This document shows positions 44,556 through 55,477 of a stretch of 64,000 bases of DNA, piece by piece (position 1 is the stretch's first letter; each line of letters opens with the position of its first letter). Position numbers and translations under genes: made by a program. Under the pieces are notes generated by a model that searched no databases, had not been told where the DNA came from, and saw nothing but the letters and a program-made list of their open reading frames with translations. Source of the stretch: Melampsora larici-populina 98AG31 (Eukaryota; Basidiomycota; Pucciniomycetes; Pucciniales; Melampsoraceae); the NCBI RefSeq assembly GCF_000204055.1, contig NW_006768791.1:780161-844160 (forward strand), written 5' to 3'.

Positions 44556-45844
44556 ATGTCTGATTCCTCCGCATCTTGGGCGGAATTAGATCAAATTCTT
44601 GAACCTTCATCATCCGAAGGAAGTAATCCAGTAGACCATGATCAAGAGATCATCGATCTACTCATGGCAGCAGCTCTAGACCGTGCTGAAATGGCACAGC
44701 AACCAAAGATTCCTTGTCGAATCTCCGCTTTACGTGGCTACATGTATGAACAGGAAATTATAGCTGGGAGTCCAGTTCGATTCCATGACATCTGCCGCAT
44801 GGATCGAGCTACCTTCTATAGACTTCATATTACATTAAGGCCGTATTTAGAAAGTACAATCCACACGACATCTGTCAAGCAGCTCATGATTTTCCTTTAC
44901 ATTGTTGGAAATGCCGGTTCGACGGTTCTTGCTGCCGAGCGCTTCCAACACTCGGGAGAAACTATCTCTAGATATTATAATAAAGTAGTCTCGGCACTGG
45001 TAGACTTAAAAGACAAATACATCCGACAGCCTGGACCCAAAGCACCAATCCCTATTGAGATCACCTCGAGTGCATGTTTCAGTCCATGGTTTAATGGATG
45101 TATTGGCGCAATCAATGGTACTCACATACCAGCAAGTGTTCCAGAACAAGATAAAGCTGCTTATCAAAATCAAAAGGGTATATTGAGTCAAAATGTACTC
45201 GCCGGATGCCATTTCAATATGGCATTCAACTTTGTAATGGCCGGCTTTGAAGGGAGCAGTAGTGATGCTCGAGTTCTTGAAGTAGCCAGACAGGATGGTG
45301 CCTTTGTAGTACCAGCTGGTGAGTCTTGGAATAATATTGTATTTGTATTTTTACTGACTTTTTAAGTGCAGGACGATATTATTTAGTAGATGCCGGCTAC
45401 GCTAATGAGCCCGGTTTTCTTGCACCTTTCAGAGGTGTTTGATATCACGTCAAAGAGTGGGCAGAAGGGAATCGAGGCCCTGTGAATGCTCAAGAGCTAT
45501 TCAACAAACGCCATTCTGGGCTTCGAGGATGTATTGAGCGCACTTTTGGTGTTACAAAAATGCGATTTCCGTGTACTCGTTTTATGAGAAAGTATCCAAT
45601 TGAAAGGCAGGCCGATCTTGTTGTGGGATTATGTGTACTTCAAAACATCATCTTACAGGGTGGTGAAGAAAATTTCTTTGACGAGTTTGATCTTGATCAA
45701 GATGCCCGTGATCAAAACCTCGCCAATCGCGATTTCAAACAGTTTGAAGTGGCTACTGTAGCAGACCAAGAAAATGCAAATCATGATTGGATGATTTTGG
45801 CTGATTGCATGTGGGAAGATTATGTTACTCAAGGCCGACATTAA
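44556..45844 (+). pseudogene. PIF/Harbinger DDE transposase, one nonsense codon
   Basis: Exon 1 runs from the ATG at 44556 to about 45318, with the intron ending near 45371. N-terminal helical part: CRISALRGYMYEQEI and DICRMDRATFYRLHITLRPY. DDE core: CIGAINGTHIPASVP (first Asp replaced by Asn in my reading), FEGSSSDARVLEVA (second), YYLVDAGYANEPGFLAPFRG (near the third), then RHSGLRGCIERTFGVTKMRF with the glutamate and PIERQADLVVGLCVLQNII. TGA at 45440-45442 interrupts RGV*YHVKEW, where family members have arginine, so a CGA to TGA change is likely. Everything else is open, so inactivation looks recent. Confidence 0.9.
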
Positions 45845-46247
45845 TAGGCAGTATAATTTAACAAACTGATATTGTTATTTGCAAATGTTTTTGTTGTAAT
45901 ATAAGGTGGATACAAATACTAATATTAATTTCATATGCATTAATGGTTGACGGTACCCAAAGGCACGACGGTACCGTCTGTTTCCACAATGCGATGTGGG
46001 GTCGGACTATGGGGGTGGAGAAATAGCCCTATAACGAGGGTAGGTTTCTCCAGGCACGCGCCGGAATTTGCAAGAGGCAAAGGTTGAAAATTCCTTCACC
46101 TCCTCTTGCATTCCCGCGTTGACCTTTCCATAGTCACCTATCCCACGCTCACATCTGGAAATCTTATTCACTCTTCTCTCACGCTTTAAGCTTTCACGCT
46201 TAAACTTCCTTTTTCGAAACTCCTTAGGAGAATATCTCTAATTCATC

Positions 46248-48193
46248 ATGTCGACTGACAATCAACAAACCAACGTAGAAAAGTTCAACAATATGATTAG
46301 AAGAAGTAGTGATAGATTGAGGGGAGGGTCTGTCCCCCCTCTAGAATCTGAGCAAACTGTGGATTCACTCTTAGACCCAGACCAACCAACTTCCACGACT
46401 GCCGGGAATGCTCAACGAGGTAGGGGTAGAGGCCGAGGAAGTCGAAATGCTAGAGGATCAGCGAGAGGAGCAGCTCAAGGGCAAACCGGTGTCAGAACGC
46501 CAGCCATCACCCTCACCGCCCCTAGAAGAGAAGGACAGGTCAATCGTGACACTGAATCTAGCTCTGACTTGCAAAGCAATAATAACGCACCGGCTGCCAA
46601 TGGATCATCATCTCAATCTGCTGATACAAGCGTCATTCACCCAAGTGGTTCCGGGTCAGATGGTTTAGCAAGCCTTATATCTAAAGACAACGTCGCAGGT
46701 AGTGGAGAAACAAACGGTAAGTTTCAACGGCGATTAATTTACCCACCTTAGGTGATGCCGCGATTGCGAAGATCTTTTTGTCCACGTACTGTTCCGTGAT
46801 GCCACGATCCCGTGATGCCTCTTAAGAGTATGCTTGATTTCGAATAACAAACAACTAAATTGTCGGGTTTCTTTCGTTGAATTCAGTTCCCAAGTCTCCA
46901 CCCACTGCCAGCATTAAATAGGTTCCCGTTAACACGCCCGAAGGACTTCATTCTTGGTTACTGGCCAATGGCTTATTACTGGTTACAAACCCAGCGGCCG
47001 CCACACCACCTGTTAGCGGTACCACTGCAACACACAGAAATGGATCATTGCGCCCTCCAGCATCAGCTCCTGCCACACAAACTCCTGCTTTGGCCAGACT
47101 CACTCAGGCAGCGGACAAATCTTCGGATCCTAGACCTAGAGAAGTGATATGCTTAGACGGTACTGGCACATCTGATAAGACAACCCCCACTCCCGTTGCG
47201 GATGTCAACTCGACCAAAGCTGCGACTGTGCCTGAAGTCAGTGACGAAGGTATCGAAAATACTGGTTTAGTTGCGTTGTCAAAACACTGGGACGACAAAA
47301 TCAAACCTCTTGAAGGTTACTTACCGTTATCTATATTTAATATCAACTGGCTAAAAATGGACCTGCTAAAACACTCTCAGCGGCCCAAGACCTTTAAAGA
47401 TAAAGATGGCGAGAAGTACCATGGGATGCCGATTCCTTCGGAGTGGAAAATGTTGTTTGGTGAATGGGTCACTGCTTTCGACCTCTTTGTTGCTTATTTG
47501 TTCTACTATAAACACGATAAATTAGCCAATCGATTCAAAACTCATAAGGAAAATGTCTTCGCTATCATGAGAGATCGACTTAGCTGGCCGATGGCTTTCA
47601 GATACGATCTGGCCGTCAGAACAACTGTTCTTACCTTCCGTAACGCTGACGGGAAGGTAGCAAATCCGGCGATCCTTAACGAAGAATTAGAACGCAATGC
47701 TCATCTTGACTCCGAACGACTGGGTGACTTCGATCCCAGATTTGCCGACTGCAACCCATACGCAGATGGACAAGTCAAGTCCCATATCAACCCAATTAGC
47801 GGTGAAATCTTACGCCATGGCCATAACCCTTTCCAGTCCAACGTTGGAGATCAATTTCCTTATGGCAGCACTAGTAAACCTAACGCAAGGTCTTGGACTT
47901 ATGCTAATCAAGCGCACTATGAAGGACCAGGAAGTGTGAACTATTTCCATGCTCCAGATGACCGAAATTCAGGAGGTCGGGTGACTAGAGGCCGTGGCAG
48001 AGGAGGCAGTTACGGAGGTGGCGGTAATCGTGATGAGAGTTCCAGAGGTCGTCGTGGAGGTTATGATAATTATGACAATCGTAGAGCTGAAGGCAGCGGA
48101 TCGTGGAGACGCGATGAGAAGCGCGATGACCGCCGAGGCAATGAGCGTGAGCCTAAGGGCCCCAGATTTGGAAGTAGTGGAAAGGCAAAGTAA
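46248..48193 (+). pseudogene. DIRS gag-like protein, two exons, one stop
   Basis: Exon 1 (46248 to about 46714) is Ser/Gly/Arg-rich with a GRGRGRGSRNARGS patch. After a GT-AG intron, exon 2 starts near 46887. A TAG at 46920-46922 interrupts SIK*VPVN. The central domain (WDDKIKPLEGYLPLSIFN, EWVTAFDLFVAYLFYYKHDK) and the C-terminal RGRG/YGGGG nucleic-acid-binding tail (to 48193) are as in DIRS gag-like proteins. Confidence 0.65.
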
Positions 48194-48506
48194 GCCCTTT
48201 GGAGAATTCGTATTCTTATTCATCCTTTCACGGCGATTGTCAGAAAGACGTACAAACTACTCCTATCTGGCGTGTGTTGTCCGCCACGAAATATATCCCC
48301 AAAAATTCTTTCTTGATTGTACGGCCTGATTTCGTTTAATTTGTTGTCGACAAGTTCCATCTTTGATGATTGTCTAAATACCCTTGTTCACGGGGTCGTG
48401 TCGGGTTATGGTTCCTTTTCTCCTAACGGATATACTTCGCATGATGACAATGAAATTGATTTGTTCCTGGCCAAGTTTCTGATGATCCTCTGAACTCCCT
48501 TCTGAA

Positions 48507-50267
48507 ATGCTGTCTAGCTCGATGCACAGTAATAAGCGGATCCGCGGTTCCACCCCCCGTCTTGAGATTAATGAAGCTGATGAAAGATTAGGAACAGTGA
48601 GCTTGTTACCATACTTCAATTCAGGAAGGTTTTTCGATCCCAGATGGCCGAAGGAAGAAGCCGTCTGCGACCTGAACTTGACGAAATGGAGACAACTGGT
48701 TGAGTGGTATGAGATTGGAGAGGACTCTCAAGAAGTTATCGAGGGGTGTGAGAAAGGTTTCTACCAAGGCATTCCTGACCATACCTTAGGTGCTAGAAAG
48801 TGGTATACACCACCAAATCACGATTCAGTGGTTCAGGCAGCAGAGAAGATTGCTAATACTATAGCAAAAGAAAGGCGAGCCAACAGAATCTTTGGCTCAT
48901 TTACTCACAAGGAAGTTTTCGACAAAATCGGGTTCTTTAGATCCAGCCCGATGGGTAGCGTGATCAATGGCGACGGATCCTTTCGCATTATTAACGACCT
49001 TTCCTTTCCACACGATGACAGAGAGACACCTTCAGTTAATAGTTTTGTTGATAAGAAGGAATTTGAAACAAGTTGGGATGACTTTAAAGTGATTGCTATT
49101 TTCTTTCGGACTCACTCAGGAAAGTATAAGGTGGCCATCTTCGATTGGGAAAAGGCCTATCGGCAAATCCCAATCCATCCCTCTCAGTGGAGATTTCTTC
49201 TTTTGATGGACCTCAATAATTGCTTGTGGTTAGATACCCGTATACAATTTGGTGGGGTCGCTGGTTGTGGCGTCTTCGGTAGACCCGCTGACCTGTGGAG
49301 GAAGATCATAAAACAACACTTTAAGTTAGCGGCTGCCTTTCGATGGGTAGACGACAATTTATTGATTAAAGAAGAATCCAACTCAACTTCAATACAAGAT
49401 GTGGTCAACTTGAGTAATGAAATGGGAGTTGCATCGAACGCCGAAAAGGTGCACGAATTTGCCGACGAGCAGAGGTACATTGGCTTTATCTGGAACGTAG
49501 CTGAAAGGACAGTCAGGTTACCAGATGAGAAATTCATACAACGAAGCAAACAAGTGGACGACTTCCTTGAACTTAATGCATCCTTCAACCTCAAGGAGGT
49601 AGAAAAATTCGTCGGTCGGTTAGTACATACTACATATATTGTACCGAACCTCAGTTGTTACATGGCAAGCCTGCATCGATGGAAAGCAGAATGGAAAGTG
49701 GCGTCAGCTAGGAGGAAAATCCCAAGTGATGTGCGAGAAGACTTACTCGAGTGGCAAGCAACGTTGAAAGTGTTTAAACCACGACGAATTATCCCAGACA
49801 GCGTACCAATAGATGTTAATTGGGTTGGAGATGCTTCGCTGACAGGTATAGGAGTACTGATTGGGTCGAAATGGGCGGAGTTCAGATTGGTAAAAGGATG
49901 GAATCTCATCACAACATCTCGAGGAAGAAGAAACATCGCATGGACCGTAGCAATTTGTCTAGGATTGTTAGTACTGAATCAGATAAGGGATGTAAAAGGG
50001 AAGTCCTTCATTGTACTCACCGACAATACCACCTCACAGTCAGCGGTAGAGAAGCGTAAGTCTGGAGATCGAGCAGTTAACGAGGAGTGGAAAGCGGTCC
50101 AGCGGTTGTTGGTAGAGCTGCACTGTGATTTAGTTGCAGAACGTGTTGAGACAGGAGAAAATATGGCAGACCTTTTATCTCGTGGCAAAGATAAGAGGAC
50201 TTTGGCTGATAGGGTGTTGATTGAGGTGCCCGTTGATTTGCGATTGGTTGTAAAACAGGTCCTGTGA
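48507..50267 (+). CDS. DIRS reverse transcriptase-RNase H
   Basis: 586 codons, fully open. RT motifs: GSVINGDGSFRIINDLSFP (about 150), KVAIFDWEKAYRQIPIHPSQ (about 210), FRWVDDNLLIK (the catalytic DD near 283) and EQRYIGFIWN. RNase H follows from about residue 435 (NWVGDASLTGIGVLIG, then VLTDNTTSQSA). No adenine methyltransferase-like domain is seen, in contrast with some DIRS elements. The real start may lie slightly upstream. A short intergenic or intronic region (50268-50478) separates it from the recombinase. Confidence 0.85.
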   Translation: MLSSSMHSNKRIRGSTPRLEINEADERLGTVSLLPYFNSGRFFDPRWPKEEAVCDLNLTKWRQLVEWYEIGEDSQEVIEGCEKGFYQGIPDHTLGARKWYTPPNHDSVVQAAEKIANTIAKERRANRIFGSFTHKEVFDKIGFFRSSPMGSVINGDGSFRIINDLSFPHDDRETPSVNSFVDKKEFETSWDDFKVIAIFFRTHSGKYKVAIFDWEKAYRQIPIHPSQWRFLLLMDLNNCLWLDTRIQFGGVAGCGVFGRPADLWRKIIKQHFKLAAAFRWVDDNLLIKEESNSTSIQDVVNLSNEMGVASNAEKVHEFADEQRYIGFIWNVAERTVRLPDEKFIQRSKQVDDFLELNASFNLKEVEKFVGRLVHTTYIVPNLSCYMASLHRWKAEWKVASARRKIPSDVREDLLEWQATLKVFKPRRIIPDSVPIDVNWVGDASLTGIGVLIGSKWAEFRLVKGWNLITTSRGRRNIAWTVAICLGLLVLNQIRDVKGKSFIVLTDNTTSQSAVEKRKSGDRAVNEEWKAVQRLLVELHCDLVAERVETGENMADLLSRGKDKRTLADRVLIEVPVDLRLVVKQVL

Positions 50268-50478
50268 AATGCATTCTCCACTGGTTGCCTAACTCTACTT
50301 GTGAATCAGTCGTCGCTACGCCAGTAGTGGTGGCGTTAAGCCCGAATTGAGTTGAGATTCGAAGTGGCGTCTTGAGAAGGAGACCTCCTTTGGTTGAGAC
50401 CTGAGCCTTGAGACTAACAATCCTTCCCTTCCACAACATCGACGAATTTGTCTGTTCCCCCAATTTCGACATAGCATA

Positions 50479-51510
50479 ATGGAATTCAAGAAAGGTTTAG
50501 ATGGAATAGACTCGACATCAGAAGACCTAGTAAAAACTTACATGCTGAGCGGAAGTTGGTCAACCCCGACGATCAAGCATTACAGCGCAGGGGTAACAAA
50601 ACTGATGGCCTTTGCGGAGGAGAAAGGTATCGATTGATCGTTACTTTTACCAATCGATCCTCAAGTGTTAGGGGAATTCGTAGTATGGGCTGGACCAGAT
50701 CTGATACAAGGAGAATCATCGTCAAAGATCACGCCGATCAAGTCAACCACAATAAGAACTTACCTGTCTGGAATCAAGGCCTGGCACCTATTTCACAATT
50801 TTGATTACCCTCACCAAGCTACTCCGAGAGTTGAAGCAATATTAAAAGCCGCTGCAAAGCTAGAACTTCGAGAGGAACCAAAAGAAAGGAAGAACCCGGT
50901 GTTAATCAGCCACTTGTTCGGTCTTTTAGAAACCCTATCAGATGGAAAATTGGAAAATCAGGTAGCCTACACAGTAGCTTTAGTAGCCTTCTGGGGTATG
51001 GCTCGATTAGGCGAACTGGTGAAATCGTCAGTAAAAACGGACCAAGTTAAAGTGAAAGACGTGATTTGGGGCGAAAAGATGGACTTCCTCAAAATCCGGA
51101 TTCGAGGAGCGAAAACTGCAGCTGTTGGAGAAATTCAAGAAATCCACTGTCAGAGACAACCTTCACTACTCGACCCTGTAGGCGCCGTACAAAGATTGAT
51201 CGAGCAAACAGGAGCAACGGACGACGACCCGATTTTCTCCTATCCTTGTGGCGATCGACGAGTGACATTGACAAAAGCACGCTGTCAAAGAATCTTCGAG
51301 GAAGTCTGGTCGAGAAGGATGAAAACAAAATTGACGGGTCATTCATTTAGAGTCGGTGGTGCTTCGCTGAGGTGGAACTTGAAGTTTCCTTTAGAGATGA
51401 TTGTGAAGGTCGGAAGGTGGAAATCAAAAGCTTACAAACTTTACATAAGAGAATATAGCGCCATGGAATTGGCCACTACAATACGAATCTTAAATGAAGT
51501 TAAACTTTAA
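50479..51510 (+). pseudogene. DIRS tyrosine recombinase, one in-frame TGA
   Basis: 344 codons from MEFKKGLDGIDS at 50479. The N-terminal core-binding domain contains STPTIKHYSAGVTKLMAF. TGA at 50635-50637 breaks GID*SLLLP (codon 53). The catalytic domain has the first Arg in MARLGELVKS (about 176), HxxR in GHSFRVGGAS (about 288) and the nucleophile Tyr near YKLYIREY (about 322). All catalytic residues are present downstream of the stop. This enzyme inserts circular cDNA without target duplication. Confidence 0.85.
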
Positions 51511-51770
51511 TGTTCATACTCCCTCTAGATCTACATAGATCTGCAGGCCTTCAATCACGCTGTATAAACATAAGTGCCATGACTTCTTGTATGTTCTCAG
51601 ACAGTCGAGGAATTGCGATCAGGGGGGTAGTATATGACCCAGGCCACCGTAGATGGGAGTTCGCAGGCTCAGGACAATGTCCCGAATCATGGGGAAGCGC
51701 TCTCTCATCTACAGCCCTAGGTGGTCCTATCTCCCCTTGCCTATCCTAGGCGGGGGGCCCCCCCCAAGAG

Positions 51771-52188
51771 ACCAAAAGTATTCATAAGCAGATACTTGAA
51801 GTTTGAATAGGACAAACCTGGTACATGTAAACGCTACATCATAGATTACATTATACAAGTATTGAGCAATGAATAGGAAAACATAAATGAATTGATCACC
51901 AAATTCCCCCTCCCTCCTGAGACTCCAGCGAGTAAAAGAGTGGATAATATCAACTTTGTAGAGTACTTGTGCTACAGCTATTGAGTATTTTGTTCTTTTA
52001 CAGATTGGGTAAGTGCATTTTTAAGAGTTGCTGAACAGAAATTTAGTCACGGTGTCTTTTTTCGAGATCATCTCGATACAAAACCGCGTTCGCATGTAGG
52101 CAAAGGCAAGGGCCAAATCCAAAACCAAGCTCTTTCATGGCCTGCACGCTGAGCTCGGGAGAGAAGAACATTTCAAAGTTGATTATAT
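51771..52188. other. Noncoding between DIRS element and KDZ-like fragment
   Basis: Nothing recognisable; one side may contain the true 3' end of the DIRS element. Confidence 0.35.
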
Positions 52189-53027
52189 CTAAATCAACGA
52201 GTAAATCTCGAGTTTTTTATTGTGTTTGTTGATTGAGCAATAGCTGAGGTAATCTTCAAAATCAGGAAGTGGTATAGGGGCTGGGGAGTCAGTTTGTGAA
52301 GTGAATGTCGAGCGGATAGAAGACTTGCGTTTTGGTGGAGTCGGTTCTGATTAAAATAAGCATCAGATCATTTTGTATGAGTAGCATTTGATAGAAGAGA
52401 CAAACAAAACTCACTTAAGTCACTAGCAGGACCAGCCTCGGCTTGATTCTTGTTGTGGCCATCACCAGAAGATACGTTTATTACAGCTTGAGGTTTGGGT
52501 AATGCTAAATTCAATGAGATTTGATTACAACTCAAGAGAAAATTAGTTCGATGAAAGATCATCAAACGAGGGAAAAGAACTAACCATAAACAACTTCAAC
52601 GTCGGGATCATTTTCAGGTTGTAATCGACAATGAAATTCATGATGACCTACTTCTTGGGTAGGGTCTACATGAACTAATTCCGAATCTTGATACTGGCGT
52701 TGACCGCCAAATCTCACATCTTCCCAGTGGTGACCGGGCCTAATGACAGATGATAGGTAATCAGACATTTCAATCAATGATTACAATCGATGAACACAAA
52801 AGAAGTACTTACTTGTTGGTATAACAGGGGCTGCCATCCCTGCCATGACCAGGGCTAAGCCCTTCAATTGGAGCACGCATTTCTCGTTTTTTGGCACTAA
52901 GAAATATAAAGTTAATTAGAAAAGAAGAAAATCAAAAAGAAAAGAAGAAAATTGGTACATACACCTCTTGTAAAGCCTTGGCTTCATCATTCCGTTGAAC
53001 TTGACGTCTCGAAAGTCCTTTTGGCAT
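52189..53027 (-). pseudogene. N-terminal part of a KDZ transposase-type gene
   Basis: Five exons (53027-52963, 52896-52813, 52739-52585, 52504-52415, 52346-52189) join to 552 nt in phase. The start MPKGLSRRQVQRNDEAKALQ, then REMRAPIEGLSPGHGRDGS, FGGQRQYQD, HHEFHCRLQPENDPDVEVVY and KPTPPKRKSSIRS (a likely nuclear signal), followed by FEDYLSYCSINKHNKKLE, match my memory of the region in front of the CxC1 cysteine cluster in rust KDZ proteins. The reading stops where the cysteine cluster and RNase H-fold transposase should begin. It is thus a truncated piece captured within Harbinger element 2. All splice sites are intact. Confidence 0.5.
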
Positions 53028-53541
53028 GTTGGTGAAGAAGGTAAGGTAAGGTAGATTGAGGTTGAGGTTGAGGTTGAGGTCGGTGAAGGTGAAGGTGAAG
53101 GTGGTAAACAAGGCGATTGACCAGTAGTCAATCAACCCACATCTCATATCTCAATTGTAGACTATGCTTGTATTCAATCACAGCTGTATCAACAAAAACT
53201 CATGATGTTTGAAAACTCAATTCATTCGTTGAAAGGCAAATGGTCCAACTGGTCATGTTTCTCAAAATAGAACAAGTTTTCATTTATCAAACTACACAAA
53301 AGCATTGACATTGATCTTGATTTGTAGATTACAAAGATTATAAAAAGATCAAAAACTTGCTGAGATACAATTCGTGTTTAAGAAAATAGTATAATAAAAA
53401 CAAAAACATTGAAAACTTGCTGAGATACAATTTGTGTTTTCTAGATTCTGATGATAGGGATAAAAAAGGAAAAAGTTGAATGAGTCGATGGATCAAAAAA
53501 ATGAAAAAGAGGATTGAGATAATATCTTACATGATGAGTCT
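53028..53541. other. Noncoding spacer in Harbinger element 2
   Basis: Contains a GAGGTT/GAAGGT hexamer run at 53057-53102 (a simple repeat) and two near-identical AAAACTTGCTGAGATACAAT segments at about 53351 and 53411. No gene. Confidence 0.5.
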
Positions 53542-54969
53542 TTAATCTCTGGCTTCGTCTAATTTTTGCTTCAACCATACCCAGCGCTCCTCTTCATCAA
53601 GGTTGATGAAGAAGGAAGCCGAGTCTTTGTCTCTTAACAGATCAGCAGCTTTCATTCGAATGCCTATGTCGGGAAACTCGTCACGTTTCTTTAAAGAGAA
53701 AAGCTCTATGGCTGGCTTGCAATTCGGGAACTTTTCGTTGGCCAATGCTGCAGCCTGCAGACGAGATTGGACACAATCTTCGACAGCTTCACGATGGGCG
53801 TCCAACCGAGCTTGGTTTTGTTCGTTTTTCTCGTCTGCATACTTCTTTTCAGCTTCAAGTCTTTTTTCTTGATTGGAACTCATGATAATGATGGCTGAAG
53901 CCAAGTTGCTAGACGGTTTAGAATTGATTTTGACAACCTTCTTCTCTGAAGTATCCGCAGCTTTGAGTTTTGGTCCGCCGGAAGTGAAAGGGTTCTTGCG
54001 TTTGCTCAAATCGTCGACTTGAGTGAAGGTGGATGGTTGGGTCGGTTGTACATCATCTTGAGTGAGGGTGGATGGTTGGGTCGGTTGTACATCATCTTGA
54101 GTGAAGGTGGATGGTTGGGTCGGTTGGATGTTGAAATCATCAAGTATTTCACCAATTTGAAATCCAGAAGAGATATTTGCTTCGGTGAGACTATCAGTGT
54201 GATCCTCAAGTAAAGCAGGAGCAACTACAACAAGATGAGAATCAGTTTGATTTTCGAAAATAGTCATGAATGATGAAAGTTTACGTACTTTCTTTGTTGT
54301 TGTTGTTGTTGTTGCGAGTTTCAAGAACAACAAGGTCTTCTGAACATGGGGTTGATAAGTGCCGTTGCTCAGTTGTATTAGTCCCCGTACAACGAGATCC
54401 AGTGGCTGGCATATGCCCAATGAGTTCGTCGAGAGCATCATAGAGTGGAAACGTTTTGTTTTCGTAAGCACAGGCATTCCTATGACCCTAAAAACAACAG
54501 ATTGTCAACATCAGTACAATCAAATAAACATGATCAGAAATCACCGTACTGTATGCCACTCTTTCCAGAAGGCTGCGTCCGCTACAATCTTTTGATCCTT
54601 TTTGTTCCAACCAGCACCCGAAGCTTTCCTAATATCACGAACAGCCTTATATTGGCTGGTGATCTAGATTGGTGAGCAAGTCCAAAGGTCAGCGAAAGAT
54701 GAACTACAGTTTTAGAAAGTGTAGAATCAGAAACTTATCACGGTCCAATGGTTCTTCAATTGAGACAGGGTGAAACCAGGTGGAAATTGTAGTTTCAAAC
54801 GATCAATGGCTGCATTCCAAGCTAATGGTTTGAAACCGTTGTCAGCTTGGTGACCGAGATGGACCTGCTCTTGAAGGGAGTCAATCAGAGCCAGACTACG
54901 GGTGGTAGTCCATTGAGCAGTTGATTTGGGTTCGTCGGTGGCCTTGTCGGTGGCCTTGTTTCGACCCAT
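53542..54969 (-). CDS. Myb/SANT-like Harbinger accessory protein
   Basis: Exon 1 (54969-54742) starts MGRNKATDKATDE and has a trihelix Myb/SANT-like domain (TAQWTTTRSLALIDSLQEQV, SQLKNHWT). Exon 2 (54663-54551) continues it (ITSQYKAVRDIRKASGAGWN ... AAFWKEWH). An A-run near 54600 appears one base short for the expected frame, which would truncate the protein; I could not exclude alternative splicing. Later exons contain an Asn run and three 13-residue repeats (QPTQPSTFTQDDV), then a charged coiled-coil end finishing EERWVWLKQKLDEARD at 53542. In PIF/Harbinger elements a Myb-like partner brings the transposase to DNA; the position here fits that role. Confidence 0.7.
54021..54127. repeat. 39-bp tandem repeat, 2.7 copies, coding
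   Basis: Units start at 54021, 54060 and 54099 (GAGTGAAGGTGGATGGTTGG ...), nearly identical. They encode the 13-residue repeats of the Myb-like protein on the minus strand. Confidence 0.9.
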
Positions 54970-55477
54970 AGTACAGTAAAGATGATGGATGTAGTGAGTA
55001 GTGTGTGTTTGAGATGATGAGTTGAACAGGGTGGGTGTGTTGTTCAAAGATGATGTTGATGTGATTTGAAGTTAGGAGGGAGGGTACACAAGATCTGACT
55101 TGTACAATATGAGCAAAAAGAAATGAAATCGGACTTGTAGAAAAAAAAATCGAGTTCTTTTTAATAACGACGTTGATGTGAGTTGAAGTGTGGACAGGGG
55201 GGTATAGAAACGGGGACTTGTCCGATTTGAGAAAAAAGAAACGAAGTTGAGATTTTGAGGGTCAATAAGCTACTTATTGAGAAATAAGGAGCTCTTTCGC
55301 TCTTTATTTTAAGGAGCAGAATAAGCTACTTATGGGACCCATAAGTAGCTTTGGAAAGTTCGAGGATTTCCTTGCCAAACGGGGTTTTTGAAAGTCGACT
55401 TATGGAAGTCGAATTTCGACATAAGTAGCTCAATTTAAGCTCTACCAAACGGGCCCTTAAACTCAGAGAATGGATAC

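Larger units (their letters stand above)
45950..51770 (+). mobile_element. DIRS-type (tyrosine recombinase) retroelement, approximate limits
   Basis: Three plus-strand genes in DIRS order: gag-like, RT/RNase H, then tyrosine recombinase. I could not find convincing inverted or split direct repeats, so the limits are estimates taken from the end of the Harbinger transposase and the GC-rich patch near 51750 (GGCGGGGGGCCCCCCCC). It is nested inside Harbinger element 2. Confidence 0.75.
44304..55456. mobile_element. PIF/Harbinger element 2, 11.15 kb with nested elements
   Basis: The left end GGGCCCGTTTGGTGGAGC and the right end complement GGGCCCGTTTGGTAGAGC match over about 21 bp with one mismatch. 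TTA is duplicated at 44301-44303 and 55457-55459, the classic TWA target. Subterminal AAGTCGACTT/AAGTTGACTT words occur at both ends. The transposase (left, +) and Myb-like gene (right, -) converge as in autonomous Harbingers; a DIRS-type retroelement and a KDZ-like fragment lie between. The paralogous empty site at 19728-19804 confirms both borders. Confidence 0.9.

Noticed and set aside
45950..51770. Inverted or split direct repeats of the DIRS-type element
   Set aside because: I compared the two ends by eye and found no convincing pair; the limits are left approximate.
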